Shown here piece by piece: positions 63,236 through 64,000 of a DNA stretch of 64,000 nucleotides; the stretch's first letter is position 1; every line of letters starts with the position of its first letter. The notes below the pieces were generated by a model. That model searched no databases and had not been told where the DNA came from. It saw nothing but the letters and a program-made list of their open reading frames with translations. Made by a program: the position numbers and the translations under genes. Source of the stretch: Acanthopleuribacter pedis (GTDB taxonomy: Bacteria > Acidobacteriota > Holophagae > Acanthopleuribacterales > Acanthopleuribacteraceae). The stretch spans positions 310,001 to 374,000 of the forward strand of contig NZ_JAFREP010000008.1 of the NCBI RefSeq assembly GCF_017377855.1. The letters are read 5' to 3'.

Positions 63236-63293
63236 GGCTTAATCCTTCAGAAAAACTTGCGGCCCATGATGAACCTTCATTGATGCGGGAACG

Positions 63294-63336
63294 AAAAAAC
63301 CTCGCGAACAGCCCGAGGGGGCCGCGCGAGGTTTTT
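63294..63336 (-). terminator. Intrinsic terminator
   Basis: A 12-bp stem (AAAAACCTCGCG at 63295-63306, CGCGAGGTTTTT at 63325-63336). A T-rich tail occurs on both strands, so it is likely bidirectional and ends the upstream lipoprotein gene. Confidence 0.85.
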
Positions 63337-63355
63337 GGGAATATGAAATGGCCGG

Positions 63356-63928
63356 CTAATCTTGAGGGAAAAGCGTTTCGATTTCTTTGTTGTCTTTGTA
63401 GAAAAGGTCCAGATCTTGACCGGTCCCACCCGGCAACCCGTCTTTGCCGAAACTGGCCAAGACATAACCGTCGGGCGCGCGGCGCGGGATACGGTTGGAG
63501 CTGTAGGTGGGTTTGTAATAAATGGGGTTGCCCCAGGGATCGACCCACTCGGGATTCACAACGGAGGGGAGTTTTTTCATGTCTTCGGTAGTGATCGGAT
63601 AAGACAAAAACCGCACGCGGTAGTTATCCAGGGCGCGGTGGATGCGCGAAAACTTGGAACGAATTTCCTGGCGGTCGTTATCCAAAACCAGTCGTTCCAA
63701 CCCTCGGTAATCGTCGATCATTTTTTCGGAGCGTGGGCCGTATTCGGTTTCACCGTAATCAATCTGAATACGTTGCATAATTTCAATAGCTTGCGCAAAC
63801 TGGCGGCGTTCCGCGTACAGTTCCGCGCGATCATAAAGCTGCTTGGCTTTTTCCGCCTTTTCGTCTTTACAAGCGGCCAGCCCGCCGATCACGAGCAGTG
63901 CGAAACAGATTTGTATCAGGTACTTCAT
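63356..63928 (-). CDS. Lipoprotein with coiled-coil/TPR-like middle and GspG-type C-terminus
   Basis: A 190-residue lipoprotein: 'LLVIGGLAAC' lipobox with Cys20. Residues 21-100 are helical ('KAKQLYDRAELYAERRQFAQAIEIMQRIQ', one TPR-like pair). Residues 115-190 match the C-terminal part of type II secretion pseudopilin GspG: 'VDPWGNPIYYKP...GYVLASFGKDGLPGGTGQDLDL'. A pilin N-terminal helix is absent, so it is not a pilin but shares the calcium-binding-type C-terminal loop. Start at 63928 (AGAGGG upstream). No secretion genes lie nearby in the window. Confidence 0.8.
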   Translation of the reverse strand: MKYLIQICFALLVIGGLAACKDEKAEKAKQLYDRAELYAERRQFAQAIEIMQRIQIDYGETEYGPRSEKMIDDYRGLERLVLDNDRQEIRSKFSRIHRALDNYRVRFLSYPITTEDMKKLPSVVNPEWVDPWGNPIYYKPTYSSNRIPRRAPDGYVLASFGKDGLPGGTGQDLDLFYKDNKEIETLFPQD

Positions 63929-64000
63929 TGGACACACCCTCTCGATTTATCCCAATAAATGTGGCCATTATAACCCTTTCCGCCACGCATATGCCGCGCG

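Overview
The window is bacterial chromosomal DNA of moderately high GC with dense gene packing and no phage, plasmid, rRNA or CRISPR signature. A single-chain methylmalonyl-CoA mutase with its MeaB chaperone, a Ser/Thr kinase fused to TPRs, a FHA-like sigma-54 activator, many two-component proteins, an RdgC homologue and numerous lipoproteins suggest a Gram-negative, free-living bacterium. Acidobacteriota (Holophagae/Acanthopleuribacter-like) is my best guess; this is inference from gene content, not a database match.

Layout. 0.2-9.2 kb: a small ribbon-helix-helix-like protein, a membrane protein, meaB and methylmalonyl-CoA mutase, an ACT-malic enzyme, a sigma-54 activator and a small orphan. 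9.3-19 kb: a large TPR Ser/Thr kinase, a secreted protein, a frameshifted beta-propeller protein, a GAF-PAS histidine kinase and an HDOD protein. 19.3-31.5 kb: pdxH, a cereblon-type CULT-domain protein, a glycosyltransferase, rarD, rdgC, a TauE/SafE permease facing a LysR regulator, a hybrid kinase/regulator pair, tsaE, NAD(P)H-hydrate repair and a lipoprotein. 32-43 kb: a 1003-residue lipoprotein, a saccharopine dehydrogenase-like enzyme, a membrane-anchored MutS homologue, an ACP-like protein with an ICMT-like methyltransferase, 1.3 kb of repeats, and a sodium:solute symporter with its DUF3311 partner. 43.5-64 kb is mostly housekeeping: psd, lipA, a two-lipoyl-domain E2, cheX, rlmN, tatD, a TlpA-like protein, a [2Fe-2S] protein, a PhoB-type two-component pair, tRNA-Leu(CAA), a HEAT-cyclophilin protein, sfsA, mtnA, a 2-hydroxyacid dehydrogenase, murA, prmC, prfA and a lipoprotein with a GspG-type C-terminus.

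The most unusual content is non-coding. About 190-212 bp elements with perfect terminal inverted repeats occur four times, and their ends, or remnants of them, repeatedly supply the stop codon of the adjacent gene. A 1.3-kb tract at 40.2-41.6 kb holds a 60-bp minisatellite, a 34-bp tandem repeat and a series of perfect short hairpins. Working links: MeaB maintains the B12 mutase, whose succinyl-CoA product and malic enzyme feed central carbon flow; LipA supplies the lipoyl group carried by the neighbouring E2; PrmC methylates the release factor made by prfA; the 50-53.7 kb genes are mostly envelope and signalling.
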